The translations under genes and the position numbers were made by a program. Below are positions 33,101-45,875 of a DNA stretch of 64,000 nucleotides, piece by piece. The stretch comes from Leptospira alstonii serovar Sichuan str. 79601 (GTDB lineage: Bacteria; Spirochaetota; Leptospiria; Leptospirales; Leptospiraceae): positions 4,495 to 68,494 of the forward strand of contig NZ_ANIK01000012.1 in NCBI RefSeq assembly GCF_000347175.1, given 5' to 3'. How positions within the stretch are numbered: position 1 is the stretch's first letter; each line of letters opens with the position of its first letter. The notes under the pieces are model-generated. The model worked only from the letters and a program-made list of their open reading frames with translations, searched no databases and had not been told where the DNA came from.

Positions 33101-33582
33101 ATTGGGCTTTTCAAAACGAAAATAAATTGAACGAACTGGAATCGATTACCGATCAAATTCTTAAAAAATCGGATTCTAAAAAGCCGGAATACGTTTTGAT
33201 CGCGGCGAATTTGGGAGTTTTACAGACGGAAATCGGAGATTTAGACAAGGCGAAACAAACATTCGATTCCCTCTTTTCCATGGACTGGAGCCGTTTCGAT
33301 TATCAAAAGGACGAGACTTCGAGTTTTATGGATAAAATCTTCGGAGAAGATTTGGACGAACAATATTCCAAAATCTTTAAGAAGTATTTCGCTCTCGCCA
33401 AGTTCAACGCCGCTTGTTTGTATTCGAGACTGGGAGACGCAGAAACGAGCGTTTCTTATCTGAAAGAAGCGATCCGTCTCGATCCGGACGTTTACGACAA
33501 ACAAAAGATCCTTTCCGAAAAGGATTTTTTAAACCTCGCGGACCTCGAGATATATCAAGAATTTCTAAACTCTTTAAACTAA
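30133..33582 (+). CDS. Very large hypothetical protein with TPR-like C-terminus
   Basis: 1149 residues from ATG 30133; the frame opens further at GTG 30070, but neither start has a clear ribosome site. It is cytoplasmic by composition and rich in Phe, Glu, Lys and Leu, with an acidic stretch near residue 355 (DSDFEEDWNDGKF). The C-terminal region (AKFNAACLYSRLGDAETSVSYLKEAI and the preceding helices) is of TPR type. No enzymatic motif was recognised. Only 8 bp separate it from the beta-propeller gene, so the two probably form one operon and may interact. Confidence 0.75.
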   Translation: MIFRPADFRKETIPEYYTHYLERLQNYDFEGAMNLLEEIFKDERNQKKKGKPADHLREERGEKDRSLYELFQEMIRQFHFAESLPDRVDRILKTLEESLTEENLRSHRFKPFNGFLFKMSDDEFCSATLDSIHFDSENGKTSRVFGLNHEIIRYTDSYPSGESSEDEEETSSEAYDFIYALEEGEYPISYLGETIPGKDLHVHIKLLLFAKMIREIVEELLLDERFAKFPKAFPFYVLVNSEDCYDYTQERFLLEILPTIELESLRDNPHFTLYETSSQVENYSSVTDEFLFSVEFLNQPKSKEFQNLLEIADSNPEFKTFLEKSALVLLHSNNDDEEFSDSDFEEDWNDGKFSDDNKLLKEKIKDFTPQEFVCFFWKLAEVNPSHLENAVNFQNEVFSLSPPELTDLYEKAIPNIQNFSYNLLQSYLEIPENRKEKFRPAFESALDRMKTLPHPAFKIRAMEIEARLRSNRFEDENPLYLDPPDELIDLMIELIRCMPEEFPWFGESWDFIFEERLLPLGKKAKRAVPAVIKVMERYDYEDATRNLAPVLYEIGCEDIPPLVHELHKENEFYMEEFYDRWAGQAPAIRWSHLSDRFQHFPEDFARSETWEDLLYDSEPGFSLYYENIEKETRIFSFLLTALKNDPKDILRRFALFYSEKKGKTAKKNRGRFFQIVSDMTELLNLLKPHIKLNREQKFALECGVSAKAIESFLYEKPDTLDLLDRTLSEISKNPLLFFLKVNYLEKKKGIKQALEELRLALPILWEDDLVVTKAFFLYLLFPDQNWERISFGKLYAFYKKVRTAFQDLFFADGKFIADLNSFKTDLFSDILKKEYSKIEIEFQKTWIKNQTEEYETLEKLDSLPENELVLFLKPGNLSLNLSIASKLLKNSENFSKELLQLLEWETEEVSVLQILKLFYQNPVLKEELFQNPIFQKHLAFFIKEYEDVSPKELAKSVFSKFREIRNSSVIVEAVKDLDRDTIVYCFLSVYWAFQNENKLNELESITDQILKKSDSKKPEYVLIAANLGVLQTEIGDLDKAKQTFDSLFSMDWSRFDYQKDETSSFMDKIFGEDLDEQYSKIFKKYFALAKFNAACLYSRLGDAETSVSYLKEAIRLDPDVYDKQKILSEKDFLNLADLEIYQEFLNSLN

Positions 33583-33590
33583 GGATCAAT

Positions 33591-34622
33591 ATGTCGCGCT
33601 TTCATTTGGAACTTTTAAAAAGAATCACTCTGAAAGGAGCCGATCGATTTGTCATCCACAAAGGTCATGCGTTCGTATGCGGCTTGTACGGCGAAACTCG
33701 GGGAATTCATATTCTAAATCTTGAAAATCCGGAAGAACCGGATCAGGTCCGTTCCGTTCGGTTTCGAAACGCGATCGGAAACGTTTTCGTTCAGGACAAC
33801 ACGTTGTATGCAACCGAAAACGGTAGGGCGATTCACAAATTCGATCTGGAAGATATTACGGATCCTCAACTCGTCGATTCCTTCGTATTGTTAGGCTACG
33901 ATCTTTACGATATGAGGATTATCGGTGATTACGCGTTTCTTGCGATGAATTGGGACGGTATCGGCGTAGTCGATTTGAATTTGCCGGACGAAATCCAACC
34001 CGTTCAAAAACAAAAAGTGGAAAAGGGATATGTGGAACGTTTGGTTCCGTTCGGTGAAAATCTGCTATTTACGAGCGGCTCCGATGATCCGTTTTTATAC
34101 GAGATTTCGTTCGTAAACGGCTCCCTAAATATCGTGGAAAAAAGGGAATTTACGGATTTTAATCCTTCCAAAGTTTTCTACTGTCGGGACGAAGTCGTTT
34201 TGTACGGTAAATTTAAAAAGGGGAAAAAGGAAATCAACGCGATTTCCGTCCTGAACGCCGCCTTTCAACCGTTAGGCGAACCGATCCGATTGGAGCGCCC
34301 TCCGAACCTTTGTTTTTCCCTCTCCAACGGAAATATTCTTTTCGGTTTCGATTATTCGTACGTAATTTTGGATAAAACACGAGGGACGATCATTCCTTTA
34401 TTTGCACAGTTCGAACAAGACGGCTCGAAGCAATACGTTGAAATTTCAAACGATTCAAATCGAATCGCCTCGGACGTGAGTTACGATGCAAATATCAAAC
34501 GAACTTGTATGGATTCCCTGAAATGCGCTTATAAACAGGATAACTTTTTTTTCGCAATCCACGGAGATGATTTTATTTCCTTTCGAATCGGAGAAGATTC
34601 CTTGTTTCAAAATATCATATAA
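33591..34622 (+). CDS. LVIVD-type beta-propeller protein
   Basis: 343 residues. It contains several ~40-residue beta repeats of LVIVD/propeller type (RGIHILNLENPEEPDQV, IHKFDLEDITDPQLVDSF, GIGVVDLNLPDEIQPV), and no signal peptide. AAGGA stands 7 bp before ATG 33591, so I do not use the frame that runs back to 33414 through the upstream gene. It lies 8 bp after the 1149-residue protein. A structural or scaffold role is likely, but no ligand is known. Confidence 0.75.
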   Translation: MSRFHLELLKRITLKGADRFVIHKGHAFVCGLYGETRGIHILNLENPEEPDQVRSVRFRNAIGNVFVQDNTLYATENGRAIHKFDLEDITDPQLVDSFVLLGYDLYDMRIIGDYAFLAMNWDGIGVVDLNLPDEIQPVQKQKVEKGYVERLVPFGENLLFTSGSDDPFLYEISFVNGSLNIVEKREFTDFNPSKVFYCRDEVVLYGKFKKGKKEINAISVLNAAFQPLGEPIRLERPPNLCFSLSNGNILFGFDYSYVILDKTRGTIIPLFAQFEQDGSKQYVEISNDSNRIASDVSYDANIKRTCMDSLKCAYKQDNFFFAIHGDDFISFRIGEDSLFQNII

Positions 34623-34624
34623 AT

Positions 34625-34656
34625 TGAATGTTATATGAAACGATGACATTCATTTT
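34625..34656 (+). terminator. Possible terminator after the propeller gene
   Basis: TGAATGT (34625-34631) and ACATTCA (34646-34652) can pair around 14 bases and are followed by TTTT. It is weak in G+C but correctly placed, just after the stop at 34622. Confidence 0.4.
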
Positions 34657-34693
34657 GGAGTTTACGCGCATCAATTACCGAAAATTGCCGACG

Positions 34694-34943
34694 ACTCAAC
34701 ATTGCGGACCCGAGCGCTTGTGACGAACGGAGTGAGAAATCGAAGTTATACTAAGATCTGCCCTACTTTCAATTCTCGAAATACGAGGAAACGCAGAAAA
34801 AATTCTTTCCGCAAAAAGATAGGTTATCTCAAGGAGCTTACACACAAAGGGACGATGAGATTCGCTTGTCTTTAAACTTCAAAGCGAAATCGAGCAATGT
34901 GGCGGAGACCGAGCAATGTGCAGCGGTTATCTCGTGTTAGGCG
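34694..34943 (-). other. Integron attC-like site 1 (oversized, tentative)
   Basis: Read on the minus strand, CTTCGCCTAACACGAG (34943 downwards) gives an R''-type box (GCCTAAC) that contains the end of the GNAT reading frame: the last codons CCT AAC ACG AGA TAA run through it. A possible R' box GTTGAGT lies at 34694-34700. The 250-bp span is longer than typical attC sites, so the right-hand limit is uncertain. The copy shares its first 16 bases with site 2 except one pyrimidine. Confidence 0.5.
34891..34920. repeat. Short direct repeat CGAGCAATGTG x2
   Basis: CGAGCAATGTG occurs at 34891-34901 and again at 34910-34920, inside the tail of attC-like site 1. The stretch 34657-34926 is otherwise without a gene. 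Confidence 0.6.
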
Positions 34944-35697
34944 AAGACTTCTGCTTATTTAGAATAAAATTGTCTTTTTGAGCTAAAAGAGGTTTTGTCA
35001 AACTTGATAAACTGACTTTTTGATTTCCACTTTCATCAAAATTATTATTTTTAAAGTATTTCTCGAATGCTTCTTTGATTGACTTCCATTCTGAATCTAT
35101 AATAGAATACCATGCCGTATCTCGATTTCTACCTTTGTTAATTGCATGTTGTCTAAATGCTCCTTCGTAGGAGAAACCATATCGTTGTGCAGCTATTCTT
35201 GAAGGAATATTTAATGAATTGCATTTCCACTCGTATCTTCTGAATCCTAATTCAAAAGCGTAATTCATCATTAAATATAATGCTTCTGTTGCAATTTTTG
35301 TTTTCTTAAGAAGATTTGAAAAATTTAAATGTCCGACTTCAATTGAACCTTTTTCTTGATCGATTCGAAGAAATGAAATAACGCCAATAGGTTTCGAAGA
35401 AATTTTATCTATAATTGCATAGAAAGCAGGATCTTTTAAATTTTGCATCTCTATCACCCAATTTTGATATTCTAGTAAAGTATTAAATGGACCATAGGGT
35501 AAATAAGTCCAGCATTCTCCCTTTATATCTAATGAATTAGCCTCAAATAATTCCTTTGAATGTATTACCGAATTTAACGGCTCTAATTTACAAAATTTTC
35601 CATCGATAACTGTTTTCTCCGGAAATTTAGGTGTAATCCAATTTTCAATTAGAATCCCGATAGGTTGACCGCTTTCATTAAGTTCATAGTTTGGCAT
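34927..35697 (-). CDS. GNAT-family N-acetyltransferase (RimJ/RimL type), cassette gene
   Basis: 256 residues with the Acetyltransf_3 layout: an N-terminal strand, then IGVISFLRIDQEKGSIEVGH (~105) and the acetyl-CoA region with CNSLNIPSRIAAQRYGFSYEG (~175). A ~45-residue C-terminal tail is unusual. Members acetylate protein N-termini or small amines; the target here is unknown. The gene is visibly more AT-rich than its flanks and ends inside an attC-like box, as integron cassette genes often do. The start is the ATG at 35697, ~50 bp after the attC-like site 2 core. Acquired by transfer in all likelihood. Confidence 0.82.
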   Translation of the reverse strand: MPNYELNESGQPIGILIENWITPKFPEKTVIDGKFCKLEPLNSVIHSKELFEANSLDIKGECWTYLPYGPFNTLLEYQNWVIEMQNLKDPAFYAIIDKISSKPIGVISFLRIDQEKGSIEVGHLNFSNLLKKTKIATEALYLMMNYAFELGFRRYEWKCNSLNIPSRIAAQRYGFSYEGAFRQHAINKGRNRDTAWYSIIDSEWKSIKEAFEKYFKNNNFDESGNQKVSLSSLTKPLLAQKDNFILNKQKSSPNTR

Positions 35698-35752
35698 TTT
35701 TTTTAATCACTTTGAATGTAAAATTTGAATTTGCTATGTTTACAGAAGCTTT

Positions 35753-35806
35753 CGCCTAACAAGTAGGCTTCTCGACGTTCGCAGATAGGGTAGCTCGTGT
35801 TAGACG
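35753..35806 (-). other. Integron attC-like site 2
   Basis: On the minus strand the site reads GTCTAAC (R'' box, ending in the gene-proximal CTTCGTCTAACACGAG) and, about 45 bases on, GTTAGGC (R' box, fits GTTRRRY). The outer arms TTCGTCTAACA and TGTTAGGCGAA are imperfect inverted repeats. It separates two cassette-like genes of the same orientation, with the R' box preceding the next gene. At 54 bp it is at the short end for attC sites. Confidence 0.65.
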
Positions 35807-35834
35807 AAGTTGCAACTTCTCAGAAATATTTCAA

Positions 35835-36740
35835 TTAGACTCGAAATGGAACCGTGGATTGTTCTACCTTTATCCAACTAGCCCAATCGAAAGAAGTTTG
35901 TAAAAGTGTTTTCATTGAGGCAACCGCCAATTCTGGATATGCATTCGGACCTACTACAATTTTATCTAATGAGTCGAGTGTTTTTCCGCCACTAGGTGAT
36001 AAAGGGAACAAAACATATGGAATCAAATACTGTTTTCCTAATCTATGTTCCATTTTAAAATAATCATCGTTCTCAAAATGTTCTTTATTAATGATCACCC
36101 TCACTTCCAATTCTTCTTCAAAAGAAGGATCCTTTATAATTGGCAAAAACAAATGCAAAAAAAATTTTAAATGTTCAATAAATTTAGCTACATTTTTTTG
36201 AGACCGTTTCTGAGATTTTATAAAAAACTCATATGCATTCGAGATAATATTTGAAAGCAAATATTGCTGAATTTCTTTATCATAGATTACTTTAAGAATT
36301 AAGCATTCCGCTTTTGTTATTGGCCAGAGCTTATTTGCAGAAAAGACTAAGTTATAAGAATTGTTTAATTCTCCATATCCTCTCCATTGACTCAATGAAT
36401 CCAATTTTTCTGAAAAGCTTATTATATGAATGGGTGGAATTGAGTTTTTATATGTAAAATGATTTAAAAGTGTTTCCTTAAATATTTTAAACCTTTTTGT
36501 AGAATACCTCTTTTCAATTGAAATAATAGCCATATTCAAGGCATCCAGTGAGTATCTGTATTCGCTTGTATCATTCAAATAATAAATATTCGTAGCCCAA
36601 AGACAGCGACTTTTGATAATCCCATATGCCCCTTGAAGATTTGTATAATGGCATAGATATTTACTTTGAGTATAAAGGTACTCGGAATAGTCTTCAATAA
36701 TAAGATCTAATAAAGATTCAAAGAACGCTTCTCTATTCAT
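35835..36740 (-). CDS. DUF2971 family protein, cassette gene
   Basis: 301 residues. The opening LCHYTNLQGAYGIIKSRCLWATNIYYLNDTSEY (split: CHYTNLQGAYGI; LWATNIYYLNDTSE) and SFSEKLDSLSQWRGYG are the hallmark blocks of DUF2971, a family frequent on mobile elements, in integron cassettes and in defence islands, with no settled biochemical function. Codon composition is strongly AT-rich: the 60 bases from 36121 hold 13 G/C, against 31 in the 60 bases from 37201 in dapL. It lies between an R'-type half-site at 36766-36773 and attC-like site 2. Confidence 0.8.
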   Translation of the reverse strand: MNREAFFESLLDLIIEDYSEYLYTQSKYLCHYTNLQGAYGIIKSRCLWATNIYYLNDTSEYRYSLDALNMAIISIEKRYSTKRFKIFKETLLNHFTYKNSIPPIHIISFSEKLDSLSQWRGYGELNNSYNLVFSANKLWPITKAECLILKVIYDKEIQQYLLSNIISNAYEFFIKSQKRSQKNVAKFIEHLKFFLHLFLPIIKDPSFEEELEVRVIINKEHFENDDYFKMEHRLGKQYLIPYVLFPLSPSGGKTLDSLDKIVVGPNAYPELAVASMKTLLQTSFDWASWIKVEQSTVPFRV

Positions 36741-36765
36741 ATTTTGAATTAAATCAGTGCGACTT

Positions 36766-36796
36766 CGCCTAACAACGAATACACGAGCTACGAAAA
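36766..36796 (-). other. attC/attI-like half-site at the cassette island edge
   Basis: On the minus strand GTAGCTCGTGTATTCG is followed by TTGTTAGGCGAAG: an R'-type box (GTTAGGC) with the same downstream bases as site 2. No matching R'' box is visible towards dapL, so this is either the right half of a broken attC or a recombination core site. It stands about 26 bp before the DUF2971 start. Confidence 0.5.
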
Positions 36797-36800
36797 GCGG

Positions 36801-36818
36801 GGCCTTGAAAACAAGGCC
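36801..36818 (-). terminator. Hairpin after dapL, probable terminator
   Basis: GGCCTTG and CAAGGCC pair perfectly around four bases (TTTT on the minus strand), and outer GCGG/CCGC bases can extend it. On the minus strand it is followed by CCGCTTTT. It lies ~17 bp after the dapL stop, at the edge of the attC-like island. Confidence 0.55.
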
Positions 36819-36834
36819 ACACTTTCATCCGCAC

Positions 36835-38410
<1,576 letters not shown>

Positions 38411-38415
38411 GACGT

Positions 38416-39342
<927 letters not shown>

Positions 39343-39617
39343 TAAGCGACAGAATGTAGAGAAACTCCCTTTTGACAATCAAATTGACTTACAAGTTTTC
39401 GGATTTTTCGGGAAGAGTCGATTGTCCGTCGAGTGGACAAAAGGCCTGTTTCCGATGGGGAACATCCGTCGTATTTTCAAATTTTCGAACCGAACGGAAA
39501 CTATTTTTGAGCATATTGGCTGTAATAACAAATCGCCATTTTATTTTGCAGTTCGAAAGCTGCGATATAAAATATATTATTACTTTATAATATTATGGAT
39601 CAAAAAGAATTTAAGGA

Positions 39618-39869
39618 TCAGTATCCGCCGCCCCCGCCGGAACCTCCGCCTCCGCCGCAGACTCCAAGAACTCCCGTATACAGGGAATCGCAGGCGCTCA
39701 TCGCAGGGTTCGATGAGGTGCAGGACAAATAAACCGCCAGAGCCGCCTCACACTTCTTTTTATCGTCCTCTTTTTTTGTCTTGTCTTGGTTCAAACCGTA
39801 GTTTGAACAGGACAAGACAGTCAGAAAGAATGTTAGAATCGAAATTCCTAAAAAAGTAAAAAGTTTCAC
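39618..39869 (-). CDS. Small lipoprotein with Gly-rich C-terminus
   Basis: 83 residues. The signal sequence ends in LTVLSC, a convincing lipobox, with Cys at about 21. A short charged segment, two Cys pairs and a final glycine-run tail (VCGGGGGSGGGGGY) follow. The start is GTG with AAGGAG eight bases upstream, a strong ribosome site. It is flanked by AT-rich spacers and stands alone. Probably surface-exposed; function unknown. Confidence 0.65.
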   Translation of the reverse strand: MKLFTFLGISILTFFLTVLSCSNYGLNQDKTKKEDDKKKCEAALAVYLSCTSSNPAMSACDSLYTGVLGVCGGGGGSGGGGGY

Positions 39870-40120
39870 TTGTCATTCTCCTTTTCAAGATCGAAAAGTT
39901 TCTTCTCAAATCATAAAAGGATAGCATCGACTCGAATAAAAGATATAGAAAAAACGAGAATACTTAGAATCGGGAATTTAAGCGCCGTTTTACGAAATTA
40001 CCGATTGGTTATAAAATAAAGTACCTATAAAATATTCTAAGATGAAGATGTAATGCGTTAGGATAAAATGCGATCCGTAGTGAGGCGTTTATCGTGAATT
40101 GCCTCCTCCTCCTATGTTTT

Positions 40121-40660
40121 TTATGTCGGGAACCAGTCTCGATAGTCCAATGCGTAAAAATGGGACAAGGGTCGGCAGCGTAGTTTACGGGTCACTTGGT
40201 TTTCTACTAGGTCGAGGTGGAGAATATAACTGTAAGACCTGTGAAAGGTGGGAACTCCCTCATTCATCGTATCCACGATAGAGTCTCCGACTCCCACGGA
40301 TTCCAACCACAGAAGATAATTGAAAAGATAACAGCGGGACACGCCGTGGGCCTGTGCGAGAGCTCCAAAGAGAGTCCAAGTTCCGGTGCTAAGTCGAATA
40401 TTCACGCGTTTCATTTTTTGTTTTCCCGGACTGGGCTGATACAAGGTTCGGCCGGCCTTTTTACCCAAACGTTTTGTCGCGGAAAGATACTTTCCATACG
40501 TTCTCAAAAGTTCGGGAATTTTTCTTGGAAGCGCTTTCAAATCTTTCTCGGAGAAACCTGACCAAGTATCTTCCGGAATCAAAAGAGTAACCGTCTCGGA
40601 ACGATTTTCCCTAAGAGTCGAACTGATTTTAAAATCCGATTGTAGCCACAATGTTCCCAT
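40121..40660 (-). CDS. DUF1564 family protein, ribbon-helix-helix-like
   Basis: 179 residues from ATG 40660 ([19 protein letters not shown]); 32 further upstream codons are open but unlike the family. DUF1564 is a multi-copy family in Leptospira. The core [15 protein letters not shown]...[16 protein letters not shown] (strand, helix, turn, helix; ~85-125) reads as a ribbon-helix-helix DNA-binding fold. Near residue 138 [10 protein letters not shown] is encoded by GGGAGTTCCCACC, a match to the dispersed palindrome of this window. Two further palindrome copies lie just upstream of the gene. DNA binding is my inference from the pattern. Confidence 0.8.
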   Translation of the reverse strand: MGTLWLQSDFKISSTLRENRSETVTLLIPEDTWSGFSEKDLKALPRKIPELLRTYGKYLSATKRLGKKAGRTLYQPSPGKQKMKRVNIRLSTGTWTLFGALAQAHGVSRCYLFNYLLWLESVGVGDSIVDTMNEGVPTFHRSYSYILHLDLVENQVTRKLRCRPLSHFYALDYRDWFPT

Positions 40661-40802
40661 ACCGATTACGGTTCTCGGAAAGTATGCGATGGATCCAATT
40701 TGTGTGAAAAAAGAAAAAAATTTCAGAAAATAACGAAAAAATCCTCTCAGAAACATTTAACGCACATTAATTGAAAAATCGTTTCGAACATTTTCGAACA
40801 TA

Positions 40803-41140
<338 letters not shown>

Positions 41141-41221
41141 TCGCCCAAACTTTCTTAGATCGAACTCACGACTAAATCCGTCGGCGATGGAAGAACGCGC
41201 AAATCCGGTTGACGGATCCCG

Positions 41222-41596
41222 TCAAACTCCGTCCGGAGAAAACGCGGCTCGATACGCTTCCGGCGGACAAGTTAAATAAGAACAAGACTTCGTTCCGTCG
41301 TCTCCCGGAACTTCGGACCAAACTCCTTTCGAAGTCAAATCCTCGCAGGAAACTTTCACGGAATTCGATTTTTGACGTCCCGCAGAGTAACCTTGGCAAC
41401 TCCAAACCGGAATGTTCGAAAAACAGGAACAGTTACCTTGAAAGGCCTGAGTATCCGTACAATAAACGCAGTCGGAACGGGATTCTAAAAACGCGCTCGC
41501 AAGTAAACGAATAAGTTGATCATCGTCGTATTCTTTTTTGTCCTTTTGGCAGAATAGAATCGGAACGATTAAGAATATTAGAATATACCGCTTCAT
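41222..41596 (-). CDS. Cys-rich small lipoprotein downstream of a TonB receptor
   Basis: 124 residues. The signal peptide MKRYILIFLIVPILFC ends in a lipobox, so Cys16 should be lipidated. The mature part carries at least eight further cysteines in pairs (CVYC, CSCF, CEDL, CSYLTC), which suggests disulfides in the envelope. It starts 8 bp after the TonB-receptor stop and is likely its operon partner. No family was recognised; a role in substrate capture is inferred from position. Confidence 0.7.
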   Translation of the reverse strand: MKRYILIFLIVPILFCQKDKKEYDDDQLIRLLASAFLESRSDCVYCTDTQAFQGNCSCFSNIPVWSCQGYSAGRQKSNSVKVSCEDLTSKGVWSEVPGDDGTKSCSYLTCPPEAYRAAFSPDGV

Positions 41597-41604
41597 ATAA
41601 CCTC

Positions 41605-43938
<2,334 letters not shown>

Positions 43939-43993
43939 GTGCAACTCCCGGACGAAACGTCCATTCAATCAAACGAAAAAAGAAAGGATTGAT

Positions 43994-44326
43994 TTAAGAA
44001 AGGGGGAGCAAAAACGGAGGAGCGCGACCGAGTTGGATTTGGAAAAAGTCGAAAGGACGGATAAAAATTTCGGACGAGATTCGATTCTCAATTTGAAGGA
44101 GCGGAAGGGAATTTCCCGTTAAAAAACCCGGATTCCAGGCGGACCGGGTTTCGATTTGGAACTGACAGATCGGACAAACGGGAGTTTGTTTTGAATCCTG
44201 ATGAGCGGAATAGGACGGTTCGGAAAAGGTCTGAAATTCTTTTTCAGAGTGAGTATGAAATCCCGAGCCCGCAAAAAGAACGAGCAAAAGTGCGAGAAAC
44301 CCGGATTTGAGGCCTTTAACAATCAT
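43994..44326 (-). CDS. Small exported protein with CPIC motif, first gene of the TonB-receptor operon
   Basis: 110 residues from ATG 44326 (a TTG nine bases upstream is possible). It has a hydrophobic N-terminal segment (SGFLALLLVLFAGSGF), then His-rich FHTHSEK and, near residue 50, VCPICQFQ. The arrangement, a short exported protein with a His pair and CPxC before a TonB receptor, resembles DUF2946-type small proteins associated with metal uptake, but identity is weak. A palindrome of Fur-box type sits 10 bp upstream of the start. Confidence 0.6.
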   Translation of the reverse strand: MIVKGLKSGFLALLLVLFAGSGFHTHSEKEFQTFSEPSYSAHQDSKQTPVCPICQFQIETRSAWNPGFLTGNSLPLLQIENRISSEIFIRPFDFFQIQLGRAPPFLLPLS

Positions 44327-44335
44327 CTTGTACAA

Positions 44336-44351
44336 TTATCACTAATGATAA
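44336..44351 (-). promoter_or_regulatory. Fur-family operator-like palindrome
   Basis: TTATCA-CTAA-TGATAA is a perfect 6-4-6 inverted repeat within ATTATCACTAATGATAAG, close in composition to Fur/PerR boxes (GATAATGATAATCATTATC). It lies 10 bp before the first gene of the TonB-receptor operon, where a repressor would block transcription. Which Fur-family protein binds, if any, is unknown. Confidence 0.55.
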
Positions 44352-44477
44352 GCCAGTATTAATAAGCGCGAACAGAATGTAAAATCATAAATCCGGAATT
44401 TTGATACGGATTTTTTGAGAATATCGACGCATAAGTTCTTAGCTGCAAGATAAGGACGTGTTTCGTAATTTTTTTAA

Positions 44478-45314
<837 letters not shown>

Positions 45315-45390
45315 AACGGAGAGATTTGACCTTGATCTTTCCAACTCCTTCGGTGGACTGGTTTTCGTAAAGCCAAAACCGGAGCGTATC

Positions 45391-45777
45391 ATGCAGATTC
45401 AAATTCTTATCGTTTTTATTATCGCTCTTGCGTTCAATGCGCTTGCCAATATCCTCATAAAGGCCAGCTCTTTAGGCGACGCTTCCGAAAAACCGGAAGG
45501 ACTACAAGGAATTCTGCAAGTGATTTTCAATCCGATTTTTATCGGAGGATTGGCTTCTTTCGGATTGGCGCTACTAGGATATCGTTTCGTATTAGGGAAG
45601 GGATTAAAACTCTCCCTCGCGTATCCCGTATTTACGAGCGCTGGATTTATCATCGTACTCATCGTATCTTCCCTTGCGTTTAAGGAAAGATTGACCTGGC
45701 CCCAATGGGTGGGAATCCTGCTCATCCTCGCGGGTGTTTGGCTTTGCGCCGCGAACATGTTCGAAACAAAATCATAA
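45391..45777 (+). CDS. Small four-helix DMT/EamA-like membrane protein
   Basis: 128 residues with four hydrophobic helices (~3-23, 45-67, 72-95, 102-121) and the drug/metabolite transporter signature ERLTWPQWVGILLILAGVW at the end. Size matches SMR and ArnE/F-like half-transporters. The first helix (IALAFNALANILIK) lacks the essential Glu of EmrE-type multidrug pumps, so lipid-precursor or metabolite transport is more likely than drug export. It is divergent from the hydrolase gene. Confidence 0.78.
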   Translation: MQIQILIVFIIALAFNALANILIKASSLGDASEKPEGLQGILQVIFNPIFIGGLASFGLALLGYRFVLGKGLKLSLAYPVFTSAGFIIVLIVSSLAFKERLTWPQWVGILLILAGVWLCAANMFETKS

Positions 45778-45875
45778 AAAACCGTCTCATCTTTCGTACA
45801 CCTAACTTGAGTTAGGTTCCTGCAAGGATAATGTAAAGTCCTAAAATCTAACGCCTAACATATCGCTAATACTTG

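Noticed and set aside
33414..33590. 59-codon upstream extension of the propeller gene
   Set aside because: It overlaps the coding end of the 1149-residue gene, while AAGGA before ATG 33591 gives a clear start.
45804..45860. ACCTAACT-TG-AGTTAGGT palindrome and a GCCTAAC box between convergent genes
   Set aside because: The arms are adjacent with no attC-type spacing and no T-run follows, so neither attC nor terminator is supported. It may be a simple hairpin.
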